A stretch of DNA of 64,000 bases, from positions 15,247,997 to 15,311,996 of the forward strand of contig NC_134542.1 of assembly GCF_050624435.1 (NCBI RefSeq), written 5' to 3'. Shown here piece by piece: positions 1-10,956 of this stretch. Within the stretch, counting starts at the first letter, position 1, and every line of letters begins with the position of its first letter. The translations under genes were made by a program, and so were the position numbers. A model generated the notes under the pieces. That model saw only the letters and a program-made list of their open reading frames with translations, ran no database searches and was not told the origin of the DNA. Source of the stretch: Tenrec ecaudatus. Taxonomy: Eukaryota; Chordata; Mammalia; Afrosoricida; Tenrecidae.

Positions 1-640
1 TTGAAAAAATGGAAAAACATAACATATAACCTTCAAGACAGTGACCTCCAATGACATGATACCTCTGAGATACATCCTAAAATAGAACAATACAAACCAA
101 AAATACAGACAATTTAAGAAACCAGATCAGGCCCAGCCTGCATCCTAGGTGACAAAGTTTAAACTGTCCAAGTCAGATAGATGCCTTTGATCATCTCTAC
201 CCATCTCTCCAAAGCCCTCTGTTTAGTAACCACTTTCCTCTCATCCCTCAATTATGGATAGAAGGAGCTCTCCGGAGACTTATTCCCGTGTACCTTCACA
301 AATGAATCTTGAGTTTCCACTGTCAACCATTGCCTTCTGGACACTGGGGTCTCACAATTTAGGCTCTGATACAAGTCCCTCCTGCAACGTCAGATTAAAT
401 GATCTACCATCCTTCAGTGACTGATGTTGGTGTGCTTCTTCCATGTGAACTTATTTCACATCTCGCTTTTTTGGAAACAAGCCTTTAACACTCCAGATGC
501 TATTTTATCTGCTAGCCGGGCACCATCTACATTCTTCCCACATTTTGCTATAGTCCCCATGTCTTCTGTGTTTTCTTCCTTAGGGCGAGTATTGAATGGG
601 GTCATGTTGTAAGAACTAATTGTTCCTAAGTTGGAGCTAG
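1..640 (-). mobile_element. Old LINE (L1-type) 3' UTR copy, antisense
   Basis: Read on the minus strand, this matches the block at 63340-63960 (for example TCAATTATGG, GTTTAGTAACCAC, AACCAGATCAGG). It also matches the younger LINE 3' ends in the phrase CATGGAAGAAGCACACC / AGCATCTGG / AAAGGCTTG (seen here reversed at about 430-520). Diverged, without ORF, and cut by the window edge. Confidence 0.65.
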
Positions 641-803
641 GATTAGTGTGAGCCTCAAGCCCATTTCTGGATCTATGTTTGGGTGGGGTTTGTTTCCTCT
701 TAATTTGTTATTTCTTGGGGTTAATACATATGTCATGTCATTCCACAGTTCAATCTCATCAAACAGAATTGTACGATTGCTTTCATAAGTAGTTTCCCCA
801 ATA

Positions 804-878
804 TAAGAGGACTTCAAAAGTTCATGGAAATATTTGGTTTTCATTCCATTTTCCATGAACTTGTGAAGTGCCCCCTTA
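804..878 (+). mobile_element. Mariner-like MITE (75 bp palindrome)
   Basis: TATAAGAGGACTTCAAAAGTTCATGGAAA on the left faces TTTTCCATGAACTTGTGAAGTGCCCCCTTA on the right, a near-perfect inverted repeat with TA at each end (described here by its first and last arms at 804-830 and 849-878). Ends of this type (ACTTCAAAAAGTTCATGGAAA) belong to a small mammalian DNA transposon family. Confidence 0.55.
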
Positions 879-1744
879 TGGGTGTGTTGAAGATGCATAG
901 TTGGAGATTTGAGGGTGGACATGATCAGCCCAAGATAAATTTAAAATAAGAAGAACACAGGAGAGCAGACCCTAGGGAATGCCAGCCCAAACAAGGCACT
1001 CTAATTATAAAAATAGTAATATGTAGAAATGTTATAATCTATTGAGAAAGACCAAATTGCTTCTTTCTTGCAGGCATGAAGACTGAGTGGTGAGAGTACA
1101 GAAATAGTTAGAAAAGAATTCAGAATCTCTAGAAAATCACCATGCCCAGCTCCTTGGCTGAAGTTCTGGGAGTTGGGAAGGGACAGGAGGGCAGAGATAC
1201 AAAAGGAACTTTTCCTTCAAAATCAGGGCTGAGAATGTAAAATTAATTACTAGTGATGTACCCATTGGCTTTGCATCATCTGAAACCCTAATCTAGAATT
1301 GCAGTTCAGCATTTGCCTTCAAGGTCCCTCACACTGGACTTGGTAGCAGCCCTGGGAACATTCTGCAATAGGGTCTGTATGTGACCCGTTCTGGGAATAA
1401 AGCTGAAACATCCAAAAAATAAAACTGAAAGACAAACACTGTAAGCTGGACAATTGCATTCAACTCGGTTTGAATATTTCCCTCCTCCTATTTATACCTT
1501 CTTCCTCCTTATTAAACTTTCCAGCGATATCACATTGTACTCCTTTCAGGAGATGTGTTTACTCCTGCCCAATTAGACCCATCCCTCTACAAAGGCCAAC
1601 AAGCACCAGGACTCAACTGGGGGAAAAAGAAGCCAGGCCTTGGTGGCCCCAGTCCGACTCAGGGGACCCGTAAGTAGGACAGCTTGAGGTGAAAGGCTCC
1701 AGGGAAGAGACATGGTGGGTCTCGTATCTCCACCAAGCATTTGA

Positions 1745-1905
1745 TAGAGAAGTCAGAAGACTTGAATAACAACACCACCTGCTCCTGTCCCCACCCCAGC
1801 CCCGCTACAGCTTTGAACAAATCACTTAACTGCTGTAGATCTTGATCTCCCCACTATTAAACTACGGAGTTGAGCTAATGATCTTGAAGGCAACTTCTAA
1901 CATTT
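1745..1905 (+). repeat. MIR-type ancient SINE
   Basis: GAACAAATCACTTAACTGCTGTAGATCTTGATCTCC is the MIR core (CAAGTCACTTAACCTCTCTGAGCCTCAGTTTCC), followed by an A/T-rich remnant. Confidence 0.55.
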
Positions 1906-2292
1906 GATGGCTCTTTCATATGGCTATATTCACCCTCATCAGATACGTTAGGGTATGCCGCAGCAAGAAAGTTCCCAACCGCTCCATGTTTGCTGTAACT
2001 TAGAGTGATTGTTTCTTCATGCAAAGCTGACTGCGGGTTAGGGGCTTCTCCAAAGACATTTAGCTCCCGTGTAGCTGCACCATTTAGAACCATGACATGC
2101 TGGTAAAGACAGCAACTAGGAAGTCATACATCGGCTCTTCAGCTTCATCTCAGAAGTGATGCATCTCACATTACCCAAGTACCTTGGTTACACCTGAGGC
2201 TCAAGGGAGGCAGAAGAAGGGTTTGAGAAGTAGAATGCTCGGTGTTAGAAGAAGGGAAGAACTGGATATTAACGATTTCTAGAAATAATTAA

Positions 2293-2465
2293 AGTTCTCT
2301 GGAGGCACAATGGTTAAGTACTCGATTGCTAACTTAAGAGAAAAGACATGCCAATCTACTCCCATAAAGCTTACCGCCCAAGAAAGCCTATGAGACAGTG
2401 CTACTCTGTCATGTAGGATCTCTTTGAAGCAGAAACCACCTCAAAGTCAACTGGTTTGGTTGACA
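2293..2465 (+). repeat. AfroSINE (tRNA-derived), diverged
   Basis: Family reference: full copies here run from a GGAGCCCTGGTGGC-like head with tRNA A/B boxes, through GGTCAGCAGTTCGAAACC (B box), a CAGTCTCAGAAACCCACAGGGGC middle, to GAGTCGGAATCGACTCGATGGCAGTGAG. This copy has AATGGTTAAGTACTCGATTGCTAAC and ends CTCAAAGTCAACTGG. Confidence 0.6.
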
Positions 2466-2524
2466 TACACATGCACACAAACACACATATTTACTTGTGT
2501 AACATATGGGTATAATATCTATCC

Positions 2525-3224
2525 ATCTTGCCTACTGAAATTGAAGAAGACTTGGAGCACTTTACTGCTGAAGATCTAAGACTACGGCCTTCAGTATGGA
2601 TTACACTCCAGCATTAAAATAATTTTTAAAGAGTTCTCACACCTGGACCAATGAGCAACATGAGAAAATGAGAAAAGACTGACTCTGTGCAGGATTTCGC
2701 TTTACTTGAACCCACATCAATGCCCCTCGCAGCAGCAGTAAGGAAATCCAACAGCGTACTGCATTGAGAAACTCTGCTCCCAGGCACCTCTTTGCAAAAT
2801 CAGACATGTCGTTTTGGAAACTGAGATGCCCCCGATCGAAACCATGGTGTTGTCAGTCATCTCGCATGCATGTGAAATCTCGACAATGAATAAGGAAGCT
2901 CCCCCCAAAAGAAAAATGGGTGCCTTCCAGCTATGGGATTGGCGAAGAATATTGAATATATTGAATGAAACACAGGTCACAAGGACTTTGAGAGAATAAA
3001 CAAATTTGTGTTGGACTAAGTACAGCTAAAAATACTGATGAGAAGCAAACATAGTAAGACTTCGTCGCGTGTACTTTGGACATGTTACCGGGAGGGTTCA
3101 GTCCCTAGGGAAGGCCATCACGTTTGGTGAAGCAGATGATCAGTGAAAAAGAAGAAGATCCTCAACAAGATGACTTGATACTGTGGCTACAACAAGGGGC
3201 TCAAGCACAGCAATAATTGAGGGA
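2525..3224 (+). mobile_element. RTE-type LINE, 3' portion, sense
   Basis: Carries diverged reverse-transcriptase and 3'-region phrases of the afrotherian RTE (BovB-related) element: ACACCTGGACCAATGAGCAACATG, GGATTTCGCTTTACTTGAACCCACATCAA, TGGCGAAGAATATTGAATATATTGAA, TACTTTGGACATGTTACCGGGAGGG, AAGAAGAAGATCCTCAACAAGATG. Frameshifted and non-functional. Confidence 0.75.
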
Positions 3225-3322
3225 CCTTTAGGTATAGTGACTATGCAATGAACTGCTAACCACAAGGTCAGCAGTTCAAAACCACCAGCCACTCCAAGGG
3301 AGAAAAGGAGGCCTTCTGTTTG
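3225..3322 (+). repeat. AfroSINE head fragment
   Basis: TGCTAACCACAAGGTCAGCAGTTCAAAACCACCAGCCACTCCAAGGGAG; cut off at the junction with the RTE piece. Confidence 0.75.
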
Positions 3323-3585
3323 TTGTTCTTGTGTGCCTTCAAATCTGTTCCAATGCACAGTGACCCTATGTACAATATAACAAAACACTGCCTGGTCCTG
3401 TACCATCCTCACAAGCGTCCTTATGTTCGAACCCATCAAAGCACCGACTGTGTCAACTGATCTTGCTGACGACCCTCCACTTTTGGACTGCTCCACTACT
3501 TTACCAGCATGGTGTCCTTCTCCAAGGACTCGTCTCTCCTGGCGACATATCCAAAATATATAAGATGAAGTTTTGCCATCCTTGT
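3323..3585 (-). mobile_element. RTE 3' end, antisense
   Basis: Reads TGCACAGTGACCCTATGTACAA, CCTGGTCCTGTACCATCCTCAC, TCCACTACTTTACCAGCATGGTGTCCTTCTCCAAGGACT and ends GAAGTTTTGCCATCCTTG. It directly follows a SINE head and precedes an LTR-B copy. Confidence 0.75.
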
Positions 3586-4115
3586 TGTAGCAGCTACATA
3601 ATCTGTCTACTTGTGAAGGAGTGGAGTCTGGCCTGTTAATCAGGTCACAGCCAATGATGCCTCTGTGTGGGCACGGCCTTCTCCTGAGGATTCTAGGGGC
3701 TCCTGTCTTCCTCCCTGCAGGTGGGACACATGCTCTCTCTGCTCCATCTCCCTGCAAAATATTCCTGTTGACAAGCCATATGGAGCTACACTGATGGAGC
3801 CAGAAACCTGGAGCTGGAGGAACCACGTGGAGACCCACGCCAGCACTAAAATGCTTCCACCACCACTGGATTCACAAGACTTTCCATCATCCACTGGCCT
3901 GTGATCTTCCTGTATTGTGTCATTGCATGTGTTGTGTGAGTCTGAAGAGGAATTTACAGACTGGTTATCAGACATTTGGGCTGATATCGGACTTATGGAC
4001 TTGATCTGGACTGGGCTAGGATGTTTTCTTAATATACAATTGATCTTTATATAAAGTTCTTTCTTAGACACATGAGTGTCTATGAATTTGTTTCTCTATT
4101 CAACCCAAACTAACA
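3586..4115 (+). mobile_element. Solo LTR repeat (family LTR-B)
   Basis: Starts TGTAGCAGCTACATAATCTG, directly after an RTE 3' end, and ends CAACCCAAACTAACA. Includes TTTATATAAAG at about 4048. The open frames read through this stretch on both strands are chance and match no protein. Confidence 0.6.
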
Positions 4116-4119
4116 CACT

Positions 4120-4890
4120 TGACTGAGAAGTATACTTGTCTAAGAAGCCTTGTTCTTCCAAACAAATTTGCTTGTTCATTTGGCAATCCGTGGTACTTTT
4201 AATACCAGGGTATTTTCTTTGCCAGCCCTATAATTCAAATGTATTCATTCTCCTTCAGTCTTCCTTATTCAATATCCAACTTCCACAGACATATGAGACA
4301 ATTGAAAATACCAAGTCTTGGGCCAGGCACACCTTAGTCCTCAGAGTAAATGTCTTGCTTTTCAGCACTTTAAAGAGGTCTGTGCAGCACATTTATCCAA
4401 TGCAATGCATCTCCTAATCTCTTGTCTACTGTTTCCATGAGCAATGATTGTGGATCCAAGCAAAGTAAAATCATTGACATCGTTGATCTTTTCTCTGTTT
4501 ATTGTGTTACCCATTGGTCCAGTTGTGAGGACGTTTGCTTTCTTTATATTGAGTTATAAGCCATCCTGAAAGCTGCAAGCCTTGATCTTCATCAGCAAGT
4601 GTGCTTCAAGTCCTCCTTGGTTTCAGCAGACAAGGCTATGTCATCTGCATATCACAGGTTGTTAATAAGCCTCCCTCCAATCCTGACGCCACTTTCCTCT
4701 TCAGATAAGCCAGCTTCTCAGATAAGTTTCTCAGTATAGAGACTGAGTAAGTATGGTGAGAGGGTGAAATCCTGAAACACACCTTTCCTGACTCCAAACC
4801 TGACTCTAATATTCTTATTCTGTTCATACAGCTCCCTCTTAATCGATGTGTGTTTCCTCACGAGCACTATGTAGAACTCTCGGAATACCG
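4120..4890 (-). mobile_element. RTE reverse-transcriptase region, antisense
   Basis: Long match to the RTE minus-strand order: CTTCCAAACAAATTTGCTTG, CTTCAGTCTTCCTTATTCAATATCCA, CACCTTAGTCCTCAGAGTAAATG, CATGAGCAATGATTGTGGATCCAAG, CCCATTGGTCCAGTTGTGAGG, GATCTTCATCAGCAAGTGTGCTTCAAGTCC, TGTCATCTGCATATCACAGGTTG. The minus frame near 4640-4830 retains traces of the RT palm (GGxLxxxxxMQMT in place of the FADDT motif). Broken by stops. Confidence 0.8.
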
Positions 4891-4892
4891 TG

Positions 4893-4972
4893 TAAATAGC
4901 TACAGTCTCAGAAACCTACAGGGGCAGTTTCACTCTGTCCAGTTAGGTCTGGATGAGTCAAAATCAACTTGC
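4893..4972 (+). repeat. AfroSINE tail fragment
   Basis: CTACAGTCTCAGAAACCTACAGGGGCAG and ATGAGTCAAAATCAACTTGCTGGCAGTG; the head is missing. Confidence 0.7.
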
Positions 4973-5085
4973 TGGCAGTGGGCATGGCACTCTCTTGTGA
5001 GGATGGCTCAGGACAGGGCAGTATCTTGTTCTACTTTGTACAGGGTTGCTATTGGGTCAGAACTGATTCAATGACGCCTAGAAAG
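4973..5085 (+). mobile_element. RTE 3' tail fragment, sense
   Basis: TGTGAGGATGGCTCAGGACAGGGCAGTATCTTGTTC and TTGCTATTGGGTCAGAACTGATTC match the last ~100 bases of RTE (…AGGACCGGGCAGTGTTTCGTTC…GAGTCGGAACCGACTC). Confidence 0.6.
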
Positions 5086-5149
5086 CAACATGGCAATTTC
5101 TGTTCCTTTTTGTATAATGGGAATGAGAGGGGAAGGGAAGAAGGAGGAG

Positions 5150-5365
5150 GGAGGAAATATCATTGACTATATTTGAGCAAGGGGTTAGAAGTAGTGGCTG
5201 ACCAAAAGAAGGCCGTTGGACCCCATGTAGAAGCACTGAGGAGGAAAGAGCTGGCGATCTGTTTTCGGGAAAATGATAGCCAAGAAAACCCTTTGAGGCA
5301 GTTTCGCTCTGTGTCAGGAGACTGTCTTGAATCTGCACCAACGAGATGGTGCCTAACAGCCACAG
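5150..5365 (+). repeat. AfroSINE variant B
   Basis: Variant with GAGCTGGCGATCTGTTTTC…AATGATAGCCAAGAAAACCCTTTGAGGCAG in the middle, as in elephant-type copies (GACCTGGCGATCTGCTTCCG). Confidence 0.6.
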
Positions 5366-8300
5366 TGAAGCAGAAAGTGGTACCGATGTAAAGAATTATC
5401 TGAACATGACTCTCATAAGAGAACGCAAGAAGTCATTCCCTAGAGGTGGGCAGACAGAAACTTGGTCTGTGTTGAGTCATGCAGGGGAGGTGAGAAGAGA
5501 AAACAAGTTCTCCCTGTGTTCCCCACCCACGACCCTGAGAACAGGATACAGTGGCTCAAAGCCCCAACCCCAACTTCATAAAGTTGCCTGCTGCCCTGGG
5601 ACCTACAGGCTCCTTCTACCCTGGGACCTTGGCTTGCTGTCTCTGTGATAACAGCTCCCATCCCACACTGTTCCTTCCTGTGTGGGAGGAAGCATTCAGA
5701 AATAGGGGGAGACCAACTCGGATAGGGGGTTTTCTCTCCTGTGATTGTGCTCCTCTGACCACTCGTGTCCTCTTTCTGAACTTGGCCGTCTCCTGGGGAA
5801 ACCTGTGCCACTGTTTGAGATGTGTGCCGAGATCCATCGTAAGAAGCAGAAGCCCAAGTTGCTTCTCCTTCAGTTTCATGTGCCACTCAGTATTCTTCAC
5901 GGGGTCTCCCTGGGCTTTTCATCCGGAGCTTCCCAGGGAGGGAGCCCAGCATCGTGGTCACATGTTGAAAGAGACAAGCTGCAAGTCAGAGAGGATGGAC
6001 AGCGGCTCCCAAGCCATGGTGCTACATAATGACAGAACTATTCTAGAAACCAGGACTAACAGAGGAGCCAAGACGCCCAATTATTCGCTGCTCCTGCTCC
6101 ATCCACCCGCCAGCTGGCATGTCTCCCTCCAACCCCAGACCCGACCTCCAATCCCATGACCCGGGACTTTCCCCCTGGGAGTTTCTCCCGCTTGCTGCCC
6201 AGTCTTGACGGTAAGGATGTTGAAGGAAACTAAGCTCTCCGCAAACCTGCAGCGTAAATGATGTCTTAGGCTTCACGTTCCGCATCCAAGGTCAGACAGC
6301 CCTCCGCAGGATGATAGAGGACCTTTCCACAGCTGGGTTCAGAAGTGCGTGCCTGATGATAAAAACCTCCACTCGGAGCTCCAAAGTGCACGGCGGGCTC
6401 AGCTCCCCAACCAGCACAGCCCCGCCAAGAGCACTCCTTCCAAGGCCCAGCTGCAGCCGGTCCGTCCGTCTGCGGCAGACATCTTTTACTCCACAGCATC
6501 CCAATTAGAACAGCATGAGCCAGCCTGGCGGCCCATTTACCTCACCCCTAACATTTAAGTGTTTTCAAATATGTTTCTAATATCAATGGGGTGCACGAGG
6601 CCAAATCCACTGTCCCCTTTTTCACATGCTTGAGTAACGCCACACAGACCAAACCCCTGGGGACTTAGGTTCTGCTTAGAGCATCTTTTATTTATTTATT
6701 TCTCTCTCTCTCTCTCTCTCTTTTATTTAAAGAAAACAAATATCCCATTAAAAACGACACAGTGTACTCTGCATATTTTTAGGACCATTTGAGTTTAGAA
6801 TTCCCTCTTCTTCCGCCCATGGTAAAAATCTTTTCCTTAACCATTTCCTTCCCAAGAATGTCATGGAGCTAGGAGACACTGGGAAACTGCTCTCGTGTTT
6901 TACAGTCACCTCTTTGGCTCTTGATTTCCAGGTACCAAGGGGCAGGTCAGGCCCTGGGTATTGTTTGGGAGAGATCCAAGTTCCATACACGAAGGCCTCC
7001 TTCCGGGAGACAGACCATGCTTATGGGCCTGGGGGAGACAGTCACAAGAACCAGAAAGTCAAACTCAAACAGAAGAACGTGAAAGGTGAGGACATGTCTA
7101 CCATCTGCTTGATTCAAAATGGGGCACGGGTTTGGCGACTTCTCCTCGAGTTGGGTAACTAAACCACAAAGAAAAGGTCACAATAGGTTGTCCAGCCCTC
7201 AGCCTTTGGGCTAGAGGGAAGCAAGGCTGAGTAGGGGGGGTCTAAGAATCTGACTCGGGTGGGCAGAGTCTATGAGAGGAGGGCGGGCCAACCCCAGGGT
7301 TCATAGGTCCAGGGATATGTTGTTATGAATCCAGCAGCTCTCTACCCTGTGCATCTGGGGCCACGTGTGTGGGTAGTAGCTGCCTGGCCAACATGCAAAA
7401 TAAGCCTTTTCTTGCCGCCAAATTGAGAGCCACATCTTCCAGGCAGTTGCCAGGTCACTGCAGGTTCAAGTCCAAAGGCACCGGGCCACCCAATTAAAAA
7501 CAGAGACATTGATGAAAGACTGTCTGCGGTCTGTTTTCCATTCATTGCAAAGCCTCTCAAAGGACCGGCCAGCCGGGCCTTCCTCTGCCCAGGCTGAAGG
7601 CAGAAACAAGATATGCCTTAGAGAGCGTCTGGCTTGCACAACGAACCAAACCCAGAGACAAGCTCAGAGAAATGGGTTTTAGAAACCGTGACTTGTCTAG
7701 AAGAAGCAAAGAAAGAATTCGTGACTTCCTGGAGGGAAGGGAAATGTGTTTGTTTATTTAAATAAAATTTAGAAAAAACACTGTGGACATTACAAACTGT
7801 TAAATACAGAAGACATTTCTATACAACTCAAAAGACCAATAAGGGTGCTTGTCCATGATGTGGGGCTCGCCGCAGAGATACTGACACCCCACTTTAGAAA
7901 AAAAAAAAGCAAATGGAAAATGTGACCACGCACATGTCCATCGCAGTAAAGTTTCAGAATTCAAGTGATTCCAGGCAAGGGGCCAAACTTGACTTGGCTT
8001 CTTTCCACTTCAACAGCCCCCGTTGGAGTAAATCCACACTCTGAACGTTGACAATGAACCCAGGGTCCTCTTCCACCCCAGTCCATCCCACCCCCACCTC
8101 AACACACACACACACACACGCGCATTTCCTCTTGCTCCGTGTTAGGGCAGACAGATAAAAGGCAGCTCTGGTCCTATTAACCCTTCCTGGTGACAGTAGT
8201 TAGCTCTGTGACTCCAGTGCAGGGAGTTTAGACGGTGATTTTTTAAAGTTTAAATTTACAAGAATTACATTTGTCTTTCGGTGTGTTTGTCTTCCTCCTT

Positions 8301-9800
8301 GCCCTCCCTGGCGTAAAGGGTCTAGGAATCGAGGGAGACGTAGGCACAGGTGCCAGGGCATTTTCCTCGGAGACTTTGCATTCCCTTGGGGGGTGCTGTC
8401 AGCATTCCCACACCAGGAATCTCACCTGCAGAGCTCTGAAGAATAAAATGTGAGCTCAGCCCCTTTGCTTCCATCCTGGAAAAGTTTAGGTGGTTTACCC
8501 TCAGTTCCCCAGGTCCATGTGCTTGGTGTCTCTAACCGTCCCTTCCTCTAAGCAGCTCCCGGTCCCTTCTTAGACTAACTGGCCAAGAAGGAAGCAGCAT
8601 TGTTCACCTCCAGCTTCCTTACGGCAGACCCTGCAGGACTTAACACCAAGCCCTCAGAAGCAGAAGGCATCCTCCCAGTCCCCCGGGAAGTACAGTTCAT
8701 GGGGAGTCTCGTGAAGGCAGTAAAGCTCTTGATAGCATGCCTGGGACCACAGAGCAAATGAGTGTCAGGACCCAGGAGCAGAAAACACGAACACCTCCCC
8801 AATTGTGCAGCCCCTGCCTGAGAATGAATGCCCTCTGGATCCCAGCTACGTGACAGAATACCATGTGGCAGAGGCCCAGAGAAGGTCCTTCTTCCCAGCC
8901 TGGAAGATGAGGCTGGGAAAATGAGCAGCCGTGGAGCTCACGGTCTGGCCTCATTCAACCCCACTGTCACTCCTTAGGAAGGTCAGCAAGAGGCCCCTGC
9001 ATGGCCATTCAGGATGCCGGTCAAAATCTAGATAAGCCCTCCTGACTGGGGGGCGGTGGGGGGTGAGGGGGGGTCATGCCAGCATTTGGTGCTGGACAGT
9101 CACAAATCAGAGAGCTAAAGGTCCTGGGTTAAATAAAGGGTCAAAGAAACCGATCATCTCATAGAACCCCAGTCAATGTTAACAGGCTTTAAAGTAACTT
9201 TTTGTCCCCACTTACAGTAGGCAAAAGGGCCAGGTTCATATCTCCAGATTTCTCCCATCATGAATCTTTTCAATCAAATGTTCCCCTCTCAAACCAAAGA
9301 AGCTGTGTAACTGGGAGCGACTGTCACAGGCACACAGCAGAGGTACTTACAGTCAATCACGACTACAAGAACGAAATTCTAGGCAAGCTCCCAAATCCGA
9401 GCTCATCCCCAGCTTGTCCTGGGGGGTTGGCAGCCTACTGAGCAGGCAGAAGCTTCAGGACTCAATGGGCCATCCAGTGGGAGAGCAAATAGCACACGCA
9501 TCGCCCAACACCAGGTTCTGAGCAGGAACCCCAAAGCCCCGGCCCAAAGTCAATATGCCCACTGCATGTCCTGGGACAGAGGAGGTCATTGTCAGAGGTG
9601 GGTCCAAGTCCACCATGGTCGTCTGGCTGCTGCTGTTGCTGCTGCTGGCTGAGCCTTGTCCCCCACCCCACCCTGGTTTAGGGGCTCTCCAACAAGGGGC
9701 TCTGCCAAGAGGCAACTGCCTTAGAAGAGTGAAAGCAGACACGCAACGTGTCCTGGCTCTCGCTAAGGGTGTTGGCTGCTGGGGTCACCTCCGGAGGCCC
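5366..9800. other. Unique DNA flanking and including the KCNE4 3' UTR
   Basis: 5366-6680 is unique, moderately GC-rich DNA. Its longest open frame (202 codons at 5551-6159, +) shows no domain and overlaps equally long frames on the other strand. From 7735 it is probable KCNE4 3' UTR. Confidence 0.5.
6687..6726 (+). repeat. Simple repeat (TTTA)n(TC)n
   Basis: Short TTTA run followed by about 10 TC units. Confidence 0.9.
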
Positions 9801-9808
9801 TGGGGGTG
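7735..9808 (-). other. KCNE4: Probable KCNE4 3' UTR with poly(A) signal
   Basis: Going downstream from the KCNE4 stop, the first canonical AATAAA I find on the minus strand is at 7758-7753, in an A/T-rich context, about 2.05 kb from the stop. The interval contains no recognisable SINE, RTE or LINE insertion, unlike most of the window, which suits a transcribed and constrained 3' UTR. A (CA)n tract lies at about 8102-8120. A shorter UTR using a variant signal is possible. Confidence 0.4.
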
Positions 9809-10321
9809 CTAGGAATTCTGGTGGATGTTCTCTGAGGAGCCCTCGCTGCTCTCGTTGAGGGGCGTCTCCGACATCTCCCCGACCTCATCGTCAGCCCCCT
9901 CCTCCTGGATGGTGAGATGCACGTCGGGAGAGGAGGACTCAGAGCTGACGCTGTCCCCCTCCATGGAGCAAAGGGTGCAGGACAGGGCGGGCGCAACGCT
10001 CTCCTGCAGCATGTTCAGCATCACGGGCACGTGCACGGACCGCAGGCCCGAAACCATGGGCAGCGGCTTCAGGGCCTCGTCCCAGAGCCGCTCCTGGTCC
10101 TTGTATAGCAGCAGCAGATTGGACTTCTTCTCCCGCCGCTTGGATTTCATGTAGCCCAGCATGATGCCAATCAAGAAGACGCCGTAGAAGGACATGACCA
10201 CCAGGATGTAGAAGTATTCGTTGCCATTGCCACTGCCGCTGTTGGGCACGTGGAAGTCTCCAGGGCCACTGGAGGTGATGGCGCTGGCGTGGGTGCTGTT
10301 GGGGGGTTCCATTTTCAGCAT
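9809..10321 (-). CDS. KCNE4: KCNE4, voltage-gated potassium channel accessory (beta) subunit
   Basis: The minus-strand frame encodes 170 residues starting [10 protein letters not shown], the same length as the short human KCNE4, and is easily recognised along its whole length. KCNE4 is a single-pass type I membrane protein that binds pore-forming Kv channels such as KCNQ1 and Kv1.3 and mostly inhibits them. Visible parts: an extracellular N-terminus with one N-glycosylation sequon (N8-S-T); a transmembrane helix at about residues 37-57 ([20 protein letters not shown]); a basic juxtamembrane stretch KSKRREKK at 59-66; the tetraleucine cluster L69-L72 (known from family work to bind calmodulin and affect Kv1.3 trafficking); and a long acidic, serine-rich cytoplasmic tail ending in NIHQNS. 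ATG at 10321 is chosen because it matches the human short form. The frame stays open upstream to a GTG at 10336 and the acceptor, but has no earlier ATG. There are no frameshifts or stops, so the gene looks functional. Confidence 0.97.
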   Translation of the reverse strand: MLKMEPPNSTHASAITSSGPGDFHVPNSGSGNGNEYFYILVVMSFYGVFLIGIMLGYMKSKRREKKSNLLLLYKDQERLWDEALKPLPMVSGLRSVHVPVMLNMLQESVAPALSCTLCSMEGDSVSSESSSPDVHLTIQEEGADDEVGEMSETPLNESSEGSSENIHQNS

Positions 10322-10348
10322 TGAAGCAGTGCTCACACAGCCGGGGGT
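10322..10348 (-). other. KCNE4: KCNE4 exon 2 untranslated start and splice acceptor
   Basis: On the minus strand the pyrimidine-rich stretch CTCTCCCCAG ends at 10349, giving a good acceptor 27 bases before the KCNE4 ATG. The exon therefore starts at 10348. The 27 bases are in frame with the CDS and free of stops (TPGCVSTAS just before MLKM). Human KCNE4 has an annotated longer N-terminal form that joins the same Met; the similarity here (…AS before MLKM) suggests the exon boundary is conserved. Confidence 0.7.
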
Positions 10349-10847
10349 CTGGGGAGAGATCTGTAGGTTAGAACACCCCCATAACTCCCCAAGATTGGCA
10401 TGGCAACAACGCCTCTGAGAGCACTCAGAAAAGGGGCCATAAAACAGGGAACACAGGCTACCTGCGGGGAGTCAGAGGGGGTGGGGCAGGGGACCCAAGG
10501 AGAGGGCGAAGGAAGAAAGGGGGGCTTTCAGATTGAAGTTTGCACATGTCTGTCGTGTGTGCAGGTCTTAACGTGCGTACAGGCATCACTTGACTCGTTT
10601 CCAAAAAGAGCCAAAAGAAAACGTTTGATCTAAACAAAGAAGACCATTCATAACATTTGGGTCGCTGGGTATCTTGTTCTCTTTAACGGGGCAGAGAAAA
10701 AAAAAAGGAACTTGCAGCTAAAACTCTACATGGTTTTCCATTCAAAGCAAAGTTTCCTGGGAACAAAGGAAAAACACAGAAAGGAAGGCTGCGCCCAGCA
10801 CGGTCTCCCTGGAACATCTCCAAAGCAAAGTAGCCTTGCTCACTTAC

Positions 10848-10930
10848 CAACCACGGAAGAAATTGTCCCAGGCTGGAGACCTCGATCGCTGAGGGCAAGC
10901 GCGTCCTTCCTCGGAGCCGGGCTCAGTGCG
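10848..10930 (-). other. KCNE4: Predicted KCNE4 exon 1 (5' UTR) with splice donor
   Basis: The minus strand shows a near-consensus donor, TTG|GTAAGTG, with the exon ending at 10848 and GT at 10847-10846. Joining 10848 to 10348 removes a 499-bp intron and keeps the frame open (…SSLGQFLPWL, then TPGCVSTAS). Upstream in this frame there is a TGA about 35 bases before that stretch and no ATG, so exon 1 is probably untranslated in this species. The 5' end near 10930 is inferred from the TATA box about 30 bases upstream. Read from sequence only; no transcript evidence. Confidence 0.55.
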
Positions 10931-10956
10931 CTGACAAATCTGCAGCTGCAGCCGGG

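Larger units (their letters stand above)
641..2290. other. Non-coding, mostly unique
   Basis: Apart from the MITE at 804-878 and the MIR at 1745-1905 nothing is recognised. Open frames here are short and match no protein. Confidence 0.6.

Noticed and set aside
3140..3838. 232-codon minus-strand frame
   Set aside because: Runs across a SINE, an RTE 3' end and an LTR, so it is a chance frame over repeats.
5551..6159. 202-codon open frame
   Set aside because: Overlaps similarly long frames in other phases and strands; no protein-like composition or recognised motif.
10322..10336. KCNE4 start at the upstream GTG (five extra residues)
   Set aside because: GTG is not a normal eukaryotic start; the ATG at 10321 gives the conserved 170-residue protein and the extra codons lie between the splice acceptor and the ATG.
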